Shown here in pieces: positions 54,023 through 62,215 of a DNA stretch of 64,000 bases. The position numbers were made by a program, and so were the translations under genes. Below the pieces are notes generated by a model. The model was not told where the DNA came from and did not search any database. It worked only from the letters and a program-made list of their open reading frames with translations. The first letter of the stretch is position 1; every line of letters starts with the position of its first letter. The DNA is from Pseudomonas sp. URMO17WK12:I2 (GTDB lineage: Bacteria > Pseudomonadota > Gammaproteobacteria > Pseudomonadales > Pseudomonadaceae), in contig NZ_QKYW01000013.1 in the NCBI RefSeq assembly GCF_003253735.1, positions 28,286 to 92,285 on the forward strand, written 5' to 3'.

Positions 54023-54484
54023 ATGAATCGATTCAAGACGCTCGCTGCCGCCCTCATGCTGGGTGGCAGTGCGGCGGCCTTGGCCGCCAATACTGATGGT
54101 GCGTTCCGCCTCAACGAGTTGCTCGGGAGCAATCCCGACTATCGCGAAGCCTGGCAGGATCTGATTCAGGATGAGGAGCGTCTGCCCGAATGGGTGATCA
54201 ACCTCAGTGGCGTTGCTACGCCAATGACAACCCTGGAAGAAGACGGCGACCCCTATCTGGTCGGGCAATTGTGCGAAACCTCGAACTGTTTCAATCAACG
54301 CCTCTATGTCGCCTTCACGCCAGACAAGGATGATGCTTACGCCCTCTGGGTGCAGGTACCCGAAGGTTTGCCGAAGGACAAGGCACCCAGTAAGCATGCT
54401 GACCTGCGCTGGCTCGGTGAGCCGGATGACGGGATCAAGCAACTGCTACAGGAACAGTTGAAGAAAGATCCAAACTGGTACTGA
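54023..54484 (+). CDS. ivy: Ivy-family C-type lysozyme inhibitor
   Basis: 153 aa. Periplasmic inhibitor of C-type lysozyme. Signal peptide MNRFKTLAAALMLGGSAAAL (cleavage about ALAA), then Ivy-type sequence (ELLGSNPDYREAWQDLI, LPEWVINLSGVATPM, LRWLGEPDDGIKQLLQ). The lysozyme-blocking loop, CKPHDC in well-studied Ivy proteins, is CETSNC here. The ATG at 54023 has GAGG at proper spacing; one at 54017 is too close to it. A hairpin follows. Confidence 0.87.
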   Translation: MNRFKTLAAALMLGGSAAALAANTDGAFRLNELLGSNPDYREAWQDLIQDEERLPEWVINLSGVATPMTTLEEDGDPYLVGQLCETSNCFNQRLYVAFTPDKDDAYALWVQVPEGLPKDKAPSKHADLRWLGEPDDGIKQLLQEQLKKDPNWY

Positions 54485-54491
54485 TGCTACT

Positions 54492-54513
54492 AACGGCGCC
54501 TTCTGGCGCCGTT
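54492..54513 (+). terminator. Terminator hairpin after ivy
   Basis: A perfect 9-bp stem (AACGGCGCC / GGCGCCGTT) with loop TTCT, 7 bases past the stop, followed by GCTCTGT. Confidence 0.75.
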
Positions 54514-54616
54514 GCTCTGTCTGGCATCTGCTAAATCGTACCCACTGCCTCTCTTGCCCTTCCATTTCCCCTGCCTCACCGCGTTATCATCGCCGCCATG
54601 TTCTAGGGGGTGACTT

Positions 54617-55846
54617 ATGCTCAATGGCTTGTGGCTGAGCTTTTTCGTGGTGGCAGCGGTAGCCGGTTTCAGCCGCTGGCTGTTGGCTGACGACCCGGCG
54701 GTGTTCGGCGCGATGGTGGAAAGCCTGTTCGCCATGGCCAAGTTGTCGGTCGAAGTGATGGTGTTGCTGTTCGGCACGCTGACCCTGTGGCTTGGGCTGT
54801 TGCGTATCGCCGAGAAGGCCGGCCTGGTCGACGCGCTGGCGCGGGTGCTTGGCCCGCTGTTCGCCCGCTTGATGCCGGAAGTGCCGCGTGGCCACCCGGC
54901 CCTCGGGCTGATCACCATGAACTTCGCCGCCAACGGCCTGGGTCTCGACAACGCCGCCACGCCCATTGGCCTCAAGGCCATGCGCGCCCTGCAGGAGCTC
55001 AACCCCAGCAGTACCACGGCGAGTAACGCGCAGATCCTGTTTCTGGTGCTCAACGCCTCCTCTCTGACCCTGCTGCCGGTCACCATCTTCATGTACCGCG
55101 CCCAGCAGGGGGCGCCTGACCCGACCCTGGTGTTCCTGCCCATCCTGCTGGCCACCAGTGTGTCGACCCTGGTCGGCCTGTTCTCCGTAGCGATCATGCA
55201 GCGCCTGCGTTTATGGGACCCGGTGGTGCTGGCCTACATGATTCCCGGTGCGCTGCTGCTTGGCAGCTTCATGGCGATGCTCGCTGGCATGTCCGCCACG
55301 GCGCTGGCGGCGTTGTCCTCGTTGCTCGGCAACCTGACGCTGTTCGGCATCATCATCGCCTTCGTGGTGATCGGCGCCTTGCGCAAGGTGCAGGTCTACG
55401 AGCAGTTCATCGAGGGCGCCAAGGAGGGCTTCGATGTCGCCAAGAGCCTGCTGCCTTATCTGGTGGCGATGCTTTGCGCGGTCGGTGTGCTGCGCGCCTC
55501 CGGCGCTCTGGAGCTGGCGCTGGACGGCATTCGCTGGATCGTTGCCTGGGGCGGCTGGGATACCCGGTTCGTCGACGCGCTGCCAACGGCGATGGTCAAG
55601 CCCTTCTCGGGCAGCGCGGCGCGGGCGATGTTGATCGAGACGATGCAGACCCAGGGTGTCGACAGCTTCCCGGCGCTGGCGGCAGCGATCATCCAGGGCA
55701 GTACGGAAACCACTTTCTACGTGCTGGCCGTTTACTTCGGCGCGGTCGGCATTCAGCGTGCCCGACATGCGGTGGGTTGTGCCTTGCTGGCCGAGTTTTC
55801 CGGTGTGGTAGCGGCGATTGCCGTGTGCTACTGGTTCTTTGGCTGA
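54617..55846 (+). CDS. Nucleoside-recognition (Gate) domain membrane protein, SpmA-SpmB fusion type
   Basis: 409 aa, about ten TM segments. The N-terminal half has the SpmA-like ITMNFAANGLGLDNAATPIGLKAM and the C-terminal half the SpmB-like VKPFSGSAARAMLIE and IQGSTETTFYVLAVYFGAVG. In spore formers SpmA and SpmB act in spore core dehydration; in Pseudomonas, which does not sporulate, the fused form is probably a transporter of unknown substrate. Convergent with the DUF5924 gene. Confidence 0.88.
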   Translation: MLNGLWLSFFVVAAVAGFSRWLLADDPAVFGAMVESLFAMAKLSVEVMVLLFGTLTLWLGLLRIAEKAGLVDALARVLGPLFARLMPEVPRGHPALGLITMNFAANGLGLDNAATPIGLKAMRALQELNPSSTTASNAQILFLVLNASSLTLLPVTIFMYRAQQGAPDPTLVFLPILLATSVSTLVGLFSVAIMQRLRLWDPVVLAYMIPGALLLGSFMAMLAGMSATALAALSSLLGNLTLFGIIIAFVVIGALRKVQVYEQFIEGAKEGFDVAKSLLPYLVAMLCAVGVLRASGALELALDGIRWIVAWGGWDTRFVDALPTAMVKPFSGSAARAMLIETMQTQGVDSFPALAAAIIQGSTETTFYVLAVYFGAVGIQRARHAVGCALLAEFSGVVAAIAVCYWFFG

Positions 55847-55856
55847 GCGACTCGGC

Positions 55857-57083
55857 TCAGCTGCCCGCCGGGGTTGAAGGCTGATCCGCGTGCTCGGCTT
55901 CGGGCTCGGCTTGCGGTTCAGCTTCAGGGGCGGGCTCTGGTGCGGAGTCAGTCTCCGGCTCGGTTTCAGGTGCAGCGGCGGGCTCCTGCACTTCTGCCGG
56001 CGGTTGCTGGTCTTCTGTCGATGGGCTGGCCGGCGCGCCGCCATCGGCCGTGACCTCGAAGCGCAGCACGCCAATCAGCTGCCCGGCGTCGGTCAGCACC
56101 TGAATCTGCCAGTTGCCTTCCACGTCCTGCGGGAAGTTCTTCTTGTGCGTCCAGGCGCGATAGCCCTTCTCGCGGCCGCCATGAATATCCAGGGCAATAC
56201 GCTCAAGCTCCTGGCCGTTGTGCTGCCACACGTGGTAAATGCGCTCATCCAGGCCGCGCGGCGCATTGATTGCCGTGTACGCGTAAATACCAGAGCTACG
56301 CAGCTGGCTGACGCTCAAGCTGTCGATGCCCTCACCCGGTGAACGGTTCTGGTTGTCGAACTCGGTGGTGATCGCCACCTCGGTCAGCCACAGCGTGGCC
56401 GGCGGCACCCAGGTACGGGTCACCCAGCCGAAGGCGCCAATGGCCAGGGTCAGGCCGATCAGCAGCAGGCCGCGCCACCATTTGCGCACGGTGATGATGC
56501 TGAACAGGCTCGGAAACGACAGCACCACCGCCGCGGCGAGCGAATACTGATAACTCTGGGTGGTATTGAGCTTGAAGATGATCGGCAGCGCCGTGAGCAT
56601 CACCGCGAACAGGGCCAGCGTATGGTAGGCGAGAAAGATCCAGCGCCTGGGTGCCAGCCACTTGTAGTACAGCGGGTCGGTAATCGACACCAGCGCCGCC
56701 GCGGCCAGCAACCCGCTGAACAGGGCCTGGCTGCTGTTCCAGGTGGTGGTGATGAAGAAGAACGGCAGGACGAAGAACAGGCTTTCCTGGTGAATCATCT
56801 GGGTGGCGTAGCGCAGCAGCGGGCGCGGCAGCTCGAAACCGAAGCGCGCAGCGATACGCTCGCGCAGCACGTTCTCCATGATCAGCCACAGCCAGCTGAC
56901 CAGCAGGACCAGAGCCAGCACCTTGGCCAGCCCGGCCTGGCGGTCGACCAGCACGAAACTGGCGACACCGGAGAGAAATCCGAAAATGGCGATCACGCCC
57001 GGATGGCGCTGCATCAGCGCGATGATCCGGAGCACGAGAGTCTTGCTGGAGGCGATTAGGGACAAGGCAGTTCCGGCAGTCAT
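55857..57083 (-). CDS. DUF5924/DUF2914 membrane protein
   Basis: 408 aa. The N-terminal half (about 15-235) holds seven or so TM helices; the C-terminal half is soluble with the DUF2914 pattern (LTEVAITTEFDNQNRSPGEGI, RIYHVWQHNGQELERIALDIHGGREKGYRAWTHK, GNWQIQVLTDAGQLIGVLRFEV). The last 55 residues are almost only Pro, Glu, Ala, Asp and Gln. Function unknown; the soluble domain is probably periplasmic. Confidence 0.85.
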   Translation of the reverse strand: MTAGTALSLIASSKTLVLRIIALMQRHPGVIAIFGFLSGVASFVLVDRQAGLAKVLALVLLVSWLWLIMENVLRERIAARFGFELPRPLLRYATQMIHQESLFFVLPFFFITTTWNSSQALFSGLLAAAALVSITDPLYYKWLAPRRWIFLAYHTLALFAVMLTALPIIFKLNTTQSYQYSLAAAVVLSFPSLFSIITVRKWWRGLLLIGLTLAIGAFGWVTRTWVPPATLWLTEVAITTEFDNQNRSPGEGIDSLSVSQLRSSGIYAYTAINAPRGLDERIYHVWQHNGQELERIALDIHGGREKGYRAWTHKKNFPQDVEGNWQIQVLTDAGQLIGVLRFEVTADGGAPASPSTEDQQPPAEVQEPAAAPETEPETDSAPEPAPEAEPQAEPEAEHADQPSTPAGS

Positions 57084-57240
57084 CTAGATCGATGCGCAGG
57101 ATACTGCATTTGCGCAAACTTGCGGCTTCCGCCGATCAGGCGTGGTGGAGGCCATTCAGGGATGCCATGAACCCTTTCCATGTTGCCAGGGCTATGTAGG
57201 CAGCTCGTTGGTGGGAGCCGTCGTTGGTGCACATTTTTCC

Positions 57241-57260
57241 TGAGGGAGCGGGCCAATGCC
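57241..57260. repeat. Degenerate half REP element
   Basis: TGAGGGAGCGGGCCAATGCC resembles the left arm of the REP copies at 30 kb but lacks the closing palindrome. It lies in the 211-base gap between the DUF5924 start and the LysR-gene stop, which holds nothing else recognisable. Confidence 0.5.
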
Positions 57261-57294
57261 TACTCTTGCCATTTTGCAGCTAGACGCCGTTTCT

Positions 57295-58194
57295 TCACTG
57301 TACTTCCCGATACTGCTGTGCCTCGCCCAGCAACCAATCTCGAAAGGCTTTCAACGCTGCCGATTCGACCTTGCGCTCCGGCACCGTCAGGTAATAGGCG
57401 CGGCCGCCATCGGGTACCGGGCAGTCCATGGCGACCACCAGGCTGCCGTCGGCCAGTTCGCGTTGAATCAGAAAGGGCGGGATCAGCGCTACGCCCATCT
57501 CGTGGCGGGCCGCCTGGGCGAGCATCGAGAACAGCTCCAGGCGCGGGCCGGTCATGTCGCGGCTGACGTTCAGCCCCTGGGCCGCGAACCACTGACGCCA
57601 GGCGTAGGGACGGGTGCTCTGCTGCAGCAGCGGCAGTTCCGCGATGCGCTCGGCACTGACCGGCCGGCCGTCGAGCAGCACCGGGCTGCAAACCGGCATC
57701 AGGTGTTCGTGCATCAGGAAATGCGCTTCAGTACCTGACCAGTCGCCATCGCCAAAGTAGATCGCCGCATCGAAGCCGGTGTCGGCGAAGAGGAAAGGGC
57801 GGGTGCGATTGGTCAGGTGCACGGTGACTTCCGGGTGCAGGCGCTGGAAGTCCTGCAGGCGCGGCAGCAGCCATTGCGTCGCAAAGGTCGGCACCACGGC
57901 CAGCTCCAGGCTCATGGCGCCCTGGGCACCCATCAGCGCCAGGGTGTCGCGCTCCACCGCATCGAGCTGTGCCGCGACCTTGGCTGCATAGGCGGTACCC
58001 GCCTCGGTAAGCAGTACGCCACGGCGCGAGCGACGAAACAGCTCCACGCCGAGGAATTCTTCCAGCCCGGCAATCTGCCGGCACACCGCGCCCTGGGTCA
58101 GCGCCAGTTCGTCCGCGGCCCGGGTAAAACTCTGGTGGCGGGCCGAGGCCTCGAAGGCGACCAGCGCCGCCGTACTGGGAATCTTGCGCCGCAT
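57295..58194 (-). CDS. gcdR: LysR-family regulator, GcdR-like
   Basis: 299 aa. N-terminal winged helix (STAALVAFEASARHQSFTRAADELALTQGAVCRQIAGLEEFLG) and a C-terminal substrate-binding domain. It is divergent from gcdH, matching the glutarate-responsive activator GcdR of Pseudomonas lysine catabolism. The expected co-inducer is glutarate, by homology and context only. The 154-base gap to gcdH holds two TGCGCA palindromes (58258 and 58272) that could be its sites. Confidence 0.9.
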   Translation of the reverse strand: MRRKIPSTAALVAFEASARHQSFTRAADELALTQGAVCRQIAGLEEFLGVELFRRSRRGVLLTEAGTAYAAKVAAQLDAVERDTLALMGAQGAMSLELAVVPTFATQWLLPRLQDFQRLHPEVTVHLTNRTRPFLFADTGFDAAIYFGDGDWSGTEAHFLMHEHLMPVCSPVLLDGRPVSAERIAELPLLQQSTRPYAWRQWFAAQGLNVSRDMTGPRLELFSMLAQAARHEMGVALIPPFLIQRELADGSLVVAMDCPVPDGGRAYYLTVPERKVESAALKAFRDWLLGEAQQYREVQ

Positions 58195-58348
58195 TTGTGC
58201 AAGTGCCTCACTGATTGGTGTGGTCGCTGTCCACTCAGGCTATCTCGGAGTGAGCTTTGCGCACAACTGCATGCGCATTAGTCGATTGCTAGGAGCCGGC
58301 TAGGCTCTTAGGCTCAGCCCTACACGATACTGCCCGAGGATTTTTGCG

Positions 58349-59530
58349 ATGGCCGCCAAGGCAAGTTTCAACTGGATCGACCCGCTGCTGCTTGACCAGC
58401 AGCTCACCGAAGAAGAGCGCATGGTGCGCGACAGTGCCGAACAATTCGCCGCGGACAAGCTGGCGCCGCGGGTGCTCGAAGCGTTCCGCCATGAAAAGAC
58501 CGACCCGGCGATCTTCCGCGAGATGGGCGAAACCGGCCTGCTTGGCGCGACCATACCCGAAGCCTACGGCGGTAGCGGCCTCAACTACGTGTGCTACGGG
58601 CTGATCGCCCGCGAAGTGGAGCGTATCGACTCCGGCTATCGCTCGATGATGAGCGTGCAGTCGTCGCTGGTGATGGTGCCAATCAACGAATTCGGCAGCG
58701 AAGCGACCAAGCAGAAATACCTGCCCAAGCTGGCTACCGGCGAGTACATCGGCTGTTTTGGTCTGACCGAGCCGAACCACGGCTCCGACCCGGGCTCGAT
58801 GATCACCCGCGCCAAGAAGGTCGATGGCGGCTACCGCCTGAGCGGCAGCAAGATGTGGATCACCAACAGCCCGATCGCCGATGTGTTCGTGGTCTGGGCC
58901 AAGGACGATGCCGGCGAGATCCGCGGCTTCGTGCTGGAAAAGGGCTGGGAAGGGCTGTCGGCGCCGGCTATCCATGGCAAGGTCGGCCTGCGCGCGTCGA
59001 TCACCGGCGAGATTGTCATGGACAACGTGTTCTGCCCCGAAGAAAACGCCTTCCCGGAGGTACGTGGCCTGCGTGGCCCGTTCACCTGCCTGAACTCCGC
59101 CCGTTATGGCATCAGCTGGGGCGCCTTGGGCGCTGCCGAAGCCTGCTGGCACACGGCGCGCCAGTACACCCTGGACCGTCAGCAGTTCGGCCGCCCATTG
59201 GCCGCCAACCAGCTGATCCAGAAGAAGCTGGCCGACATGCAGACCGAAATCACCCTGGCGCTGCAGGGCTGCCTGCGCCTGGGGCGGATGAAGGACGAAG
59301 GCACCGCGGCGGTGGAAATCATTTCGATCATGAAGCGCAACAGCTGCGGCAAGGCGCTGGATATCGCCCGGATGGCGCGCGACATGCTCGGCGGCAATGG
59401 CATCAGTGACGAGTTCGGCGTGGCCCGCCACCTGGTCAACCTCGAGGTGGTCAACACCTACGAAGGCACCCACGACGTGCACGCGCTGATTCTCGGCCGT
59501 GCGCAGACAGGCATCCAGGCCTTCTTTTAA
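58349..59530 (+). CDS. gcdH: Glutaryl-CoA dehydrogenase
   Basis: 393 aa FAD enzyme that oxidises and decarboxylates glutaryl-CoA to crotonyl-CoA in lysine/glutarate breakdown. Acyl-CoA dehydrogenase motifs: CFGLTEPNHGSDPGSM, KMWITNSPIADVFVVWAK, and catalytic Glu in NTYEGTHDVHALILGRAQTG. The EPNHGSD motif with an Arg-rich substrate region is typical of GcdH. Followed after 98 bases by gcdG. Confidence 0.96.
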   Translation: MAAKASFNWIDPLLLDQQLTEEERMVRDSAEQFAADKLAPRVLEAFRHEKTDPAIFREMGETGLLGATIPEAYGGSGLNYVCYGLIAREVERIDSGYRSMMSVQSSLVMVPINEFGSEATKQKYLPKLATGEYIGCFGLTEPNHGSDPGSMITRAKKVDGGYRLSGSKMWITNSPIADVFVVWAKDDAGEIRGFVLEKGWEGLSAPAIHGKVGLRASITGEIVMDNVFCPEENAFPEVRGLRGPFTCLNSARYGISWGALGAAEACWHTARQYTLDRQQFGRPLAANQLIQKKLADMQTEITLALQGCLRLGRMKDEGTAAVEIISIMKRNSCGKALDIARMARDMLGGNGISDEFGVARHLVNLEVVNTYEGTHDVHALILGRAQTGIQAFF

Positions 59531-59553
59531 TAGCCAGCGCTGAGCTGTTGAAC

Positions 59554-59609
59554 GTTCCCACGTTGAACGCTTGCGCGTGGGAACACCGTCGGTGACGCGC
59601 GACGTCACC
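59554..59609 (+). repeat. Two hairpins between gcdH and gcdG
   Basis: GTTCCCACG / CGTGGGAAC (59554-59584, 9-bp stem, 13-base loop) and GGTGACG / CGTCACC (59591-59609, 7-bp stem). The first resembles a GTTCCCACG palindrome common between Pseudomonas genes. Together they could lower gcdG expression or process the mRNA. Confidence 0.6.
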
Positions 59610-59628
59610 CTTGCACGAGGCTTCTGCG

Positions 59629-60852
59629 ATGTCCGGTGCCCTGTCTCATCTACGTGTTCTCGACCTGTCCCGGGTACTCGCCGGCCCCTGGTGTGGGCAG
59701 AATCTGGCTGACCTTGGCGCCGAGGTGATCAAGGTCGAACGGCCCAAAGTTGGCGACGATACGCGCCACTGGGGCCCGCCTTATCTACGTGACGATGAGG
59801 GGCGCGATACCAGCGAGGCGGCCTATTTCCTCGCGGCCAACCGCAACAAGCAGTCGCTGACCCTCGACTTCACCCAGGCCGAGGGCCAGCGCCTGGTGCG
59901 TGAGCTGGCGGCCAAGTCGGACATCCTTATCGAGAACTTCAAGGTCGGCGGCCTGGCTGCCTATGGGCTGGACTACGCCAGCCTGAAGGCAATCAACCCG
60001 CGGCTGATCTATTGCTCCATCACCGGTTTTGGCCAGAGCGGCCCCTATGCGAAGCGGGCCGGTTACGACTTCATGATCCAGGGCCTGGGCGGCCTGATGA
60101 GCCTCACCGGCCAGCCCGATGGCGGGGAGGGCGGCGGCCCGGTCAAGGTCGGCGTGGCGCTGACCGATATTCTCACCGGGTTGTACGCGACGGTCGCCGT
60201 GCTCGCCGCATTGGCGCATCGGCAGAAGACCGGCGAAGGCCAGCACATCGACATGGCCCTGCTCGACGTACAGGTCGCCTGCCTGGCCAACCAGGCGATG
60301 AACTACCTCACCACCGGCGTACCGCCAAAGCGCCTGGGCAACGCCCACCCGAATATCGTGCCGTACCAGGCATTCCCGACGGCCGATGGCGATCTGATCC
60401 TTACCGTCGGCAACGACAGCCAGTTCCGCAAATTCTGCGAGGTGGCCGGCCACCCCGAGTGGGGCATGGATCCACGCTTCGCCAGCAACGGCCAGCGGGT
60501 CGCCCACCGCGCCGAGCTGATCCCGCTGATCCGCCAGGCCACGGTGTTCCGCACCACGGCGGAGTGGGTGACGGTGCTGGAAGCAGCCGGTGTGCCGTGC
60601 GGGCCGGTCAACGATCTGCAGCAGGTATTTGCCGATCCGCAGGTGATTGCCCGTGGCCTACGGCTCGACCTGCCGCATCCGCTGGCAGGCAGTACGCCCC
60701 AGGTGGCCAGCCCGCTACGCCTTTCGGCCAGCCCCGTCGAGTATCGCCAGGCACCTCCCCTGCTGGGTGAGCATACCGAGCGCGTGCTGGGTGAGGTGCT
60801 GGGGCTGGACGCCAGCCAGATCGCCGCGCTGCGCAGCCAGGGCGTGATCTGA
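59629..60852 (+). CDS. gcdG: CaiB/BaiF CoA-transferase (succinyl-CoA:glutarate type)
   Basis: 407 aa class III CoA-transferase. The family N-terminus is LRVLDLSRVLAGPWCGQNLADLGAEVIKVERP, and the catalytic Asp region is GEGQHIDMALLDVQVA. By context it activates glutarate with CoA from succinyl-CoA to feed GcdH. The ATG at 59629 has GAGG upstream; an earlier TTG is unlikely. Convergent with hmp, 20 bases apart. Confidence 0.93.
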   Translation: MSGALSHLRVLDLSRVLAGPWCGQNLADLGAEVIKVERPKVGDDTRHWGPPYLRDDEGRDTSEAAYFLAANRNKQSLTLDFTQAEGQRLVRELAAKSDILIENFKVGGLAAYGLDYASLKAINPRLIYCSITGFGQSGPYAKRAGYDFMIQGLGGLMSLTGQPDGGEGGGPVKVGVALTDILTGLYATVAVLAALAHRQKTGEGQHIDMALLDVQVACLANQAMNYLTTGVPPKRLGNAHPNIVPYQAFPTADGDLILTVGNDSQFRKFCEVAGHPEWGMDPRFASNGQRVAHRAELIPLIRQATVFRTTAEWVTVLEAAGVPCGPVNDLQQVFADPQVIARGLRLDLPHPLAGSTPQVASPLRLSASPVEYRQAPPLLGEHTERVLGEVLGLDASQIAALRSQGVI

Positions 60853-60872
60853 CCTCCCGCAGCGCATCCGCC

Positions 60873-62054
60873 TCAGGCGTCCAGCTGGGAGGCCGGGCCG
60901 AAGAACTCGTAGCGGCACTGTTCGCCGGGTACGCCGAGTTCCTGCAGATGCCGTTTTACCTGCGCCATAAAGGGCTTTGGCCCCAGGAAGTAGGCATCCA
61001 GATCGCGGTTCTCGGGCAGCCACTCGGCCAGTTGTTCGCGGCTCACCACGCCCTGGGCGTGGGGCTGGTCACCGTCACGCGGGGCGCTGTAGCAGAAGCG
61101 ATAGCTGATCTGCGGGTAGTCATGGCTCTGCGCCTCGATCCACTGTTTGAACGCATGCACACCGCCGTGGCGGGCATAATGGATGAAGTGAATCGGCCGG
61201 CCACTGTCGCGGGCTGCTTCCAGCATTGCCAGCGCCGGGGTGATGCCCACGCCAGCGGTGATCAACGCCAGGGGCTTGCTTGAGGGGCGCAGCACGAAGT
61301 CGCCCGCCGGTGGGAACAGCTCCAGGGTGTCGCCGACCTGGATATGGTCATGCAGGTAGTTGGACACCTTGCCCTCGGCTTCGCGCTTGACGCTGATCCG
61401 GTACTGGCGGCCATTGCCCTGCGCGGACAGCGAGTAGTTGCGGCGTTGCTCCTGGCCGTCGATGACCATACGCAGGCCGATGTATTGCCCCGGTTGTTGA
61501 AGCAGAACCGCATCGCCGTCTACCGGCGCCAGAACGAATGAGGTGATTTCCTCGCTCTCGGGTGTCTTGGCCACCACCCTGAAGTCCCGCGAGCCGCGCC
61601 ATCCCCCCGGCGCCTGTTCGTGCTCCTTATAAGTACTTTCCTCTGCACCGATCAGAATGTCTGCCAGTTGCCCGTAAGCCACGCCCCAGGCCTGGATCAC
61701 TTCATCGGTTGCGATCTCTGCGCCCAGCACTTCGCGAATGGCGCGCAGCAGGCAGCTGCCCACGATCGGGTAATGCTCGGGGAGAATCTGCAGCGCCACG
61801 TGCTTGTTGACGATCTGGCTCACCAGTGGGCCGAGCGCTTCGAGGCGATCGATGTGCCGCGCATACATGAGCACCGCATTGGCCAGTGCTCGCTGCTGGG
61901 CGCCGCTGGCCTGGTGGGCCTGGTTGAACAGTGGGCGTACCTCGGGGTACTCCTCGAGCATCATCGCGTAGAAGTGCCGGGTCAGGGCTTCGCCCCCGGT
62001 TTCCAGCAGGGGGACGGTGGCTTTGATAATGGCGCGTTGTTGGCTGCTGAGCAT
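60873..62054 (-). CDS. hmp: Flavohemoglobin (nitric oxide dioxygenase)
   Basis: 393 aa. Oxidises NO to nitrate with O2 and NAD(P)H. Globin domain (1-140) with proximal His85 in VNKHVALQILPEHYPIVG; FAD domain with RNYSLSAQ (R-x-Y-S); NAD domain with ITAGVGITPALAMLE and YFLGPKPFMAQVK. In P. aeruginosa the gene is called fhp. Divergent from its sigma-54 activator; NorR-type sites lie in the gap. Confidence 0.97.
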   Translation of the reverse strand: MLSSQQRAIIKATVPLLETGGEALTRHFYAMMLEEYPEVRPLFNQAHQASGAQQRALANAVLMYARHIDRLEALGPLVSQIVNKHVALQILPEHYPIVGSCLLRAIREVLGAEIATDEVIQAWGVAYGQLADILIGAEESTYKEHEQAPGGWRGSRDFRVVAKTPESEEITSFVLAPVDGDAVLLQQPGQYIGLRMVIDGQEQRRNYSLSAQGNGRQYRISVKREAEGKVSNYLHDHIQVGDTLELFPPAGDFVLRPSSKPLALITAGVGITPALAMLEAARDSGRPIHFIHYARHGGVHAFKQWIEAQSHDYPQISYRFCYSAPRDGDQPHAQGVVSREQLAEWLPENRDLDAYFLGPKPFMAQVKRHLQELGVPGEQCRYEFFGPASQLDA

Positions 62055-62102
62055 GGTGAAGGTTCCTGTCGCAAGGCATGAAGGTGTTCTGCCAAGGTCA
62101 TT

Positions 62103-62117
62103 ACAGATCCCGTGCCA
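62103..62117 (-). promoter_or_regulatory. Sigma-54-like promoter for hmp with imperfect -12
   Basis: On the minus strand TGGCACG (62117-62111) is a perfect -24 element; 4 bases later CTGT stands where TTGC is expected, so the -12 GC is GT. It lies 50 bases from the hmp ATG and about 45-100 bases from the activator sites. Confidence 0.5.
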
Positions 62118-62159
62118 ACTCGCAAAGCCCCTGGATTACTGGTCTGGCGCGTGCTATGA

Positions 62160-62215
62160 GTCATTTTGACTGCATGCTTTGTGTGTCTTTATGACTCTCC
62201 AGGTGTCTTTATGAC
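62160..62215. promoter_or_regulatory. Three NorR-type sites (GT, 7 bases, AC)
   Basis: GTCATTTTGAC (62160-62170), GTCTTTATGAC (62185-62195) and GTCTTTATGAC (62205-62215) fit the NorR core. The first is a perfect dyad. The last two lie in an exact 14-base direct repeat at a 20-base step, and the third covers the fhpR start codon. Three sites are also used at the E. coli norV promoter. Confidence 0.75.
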
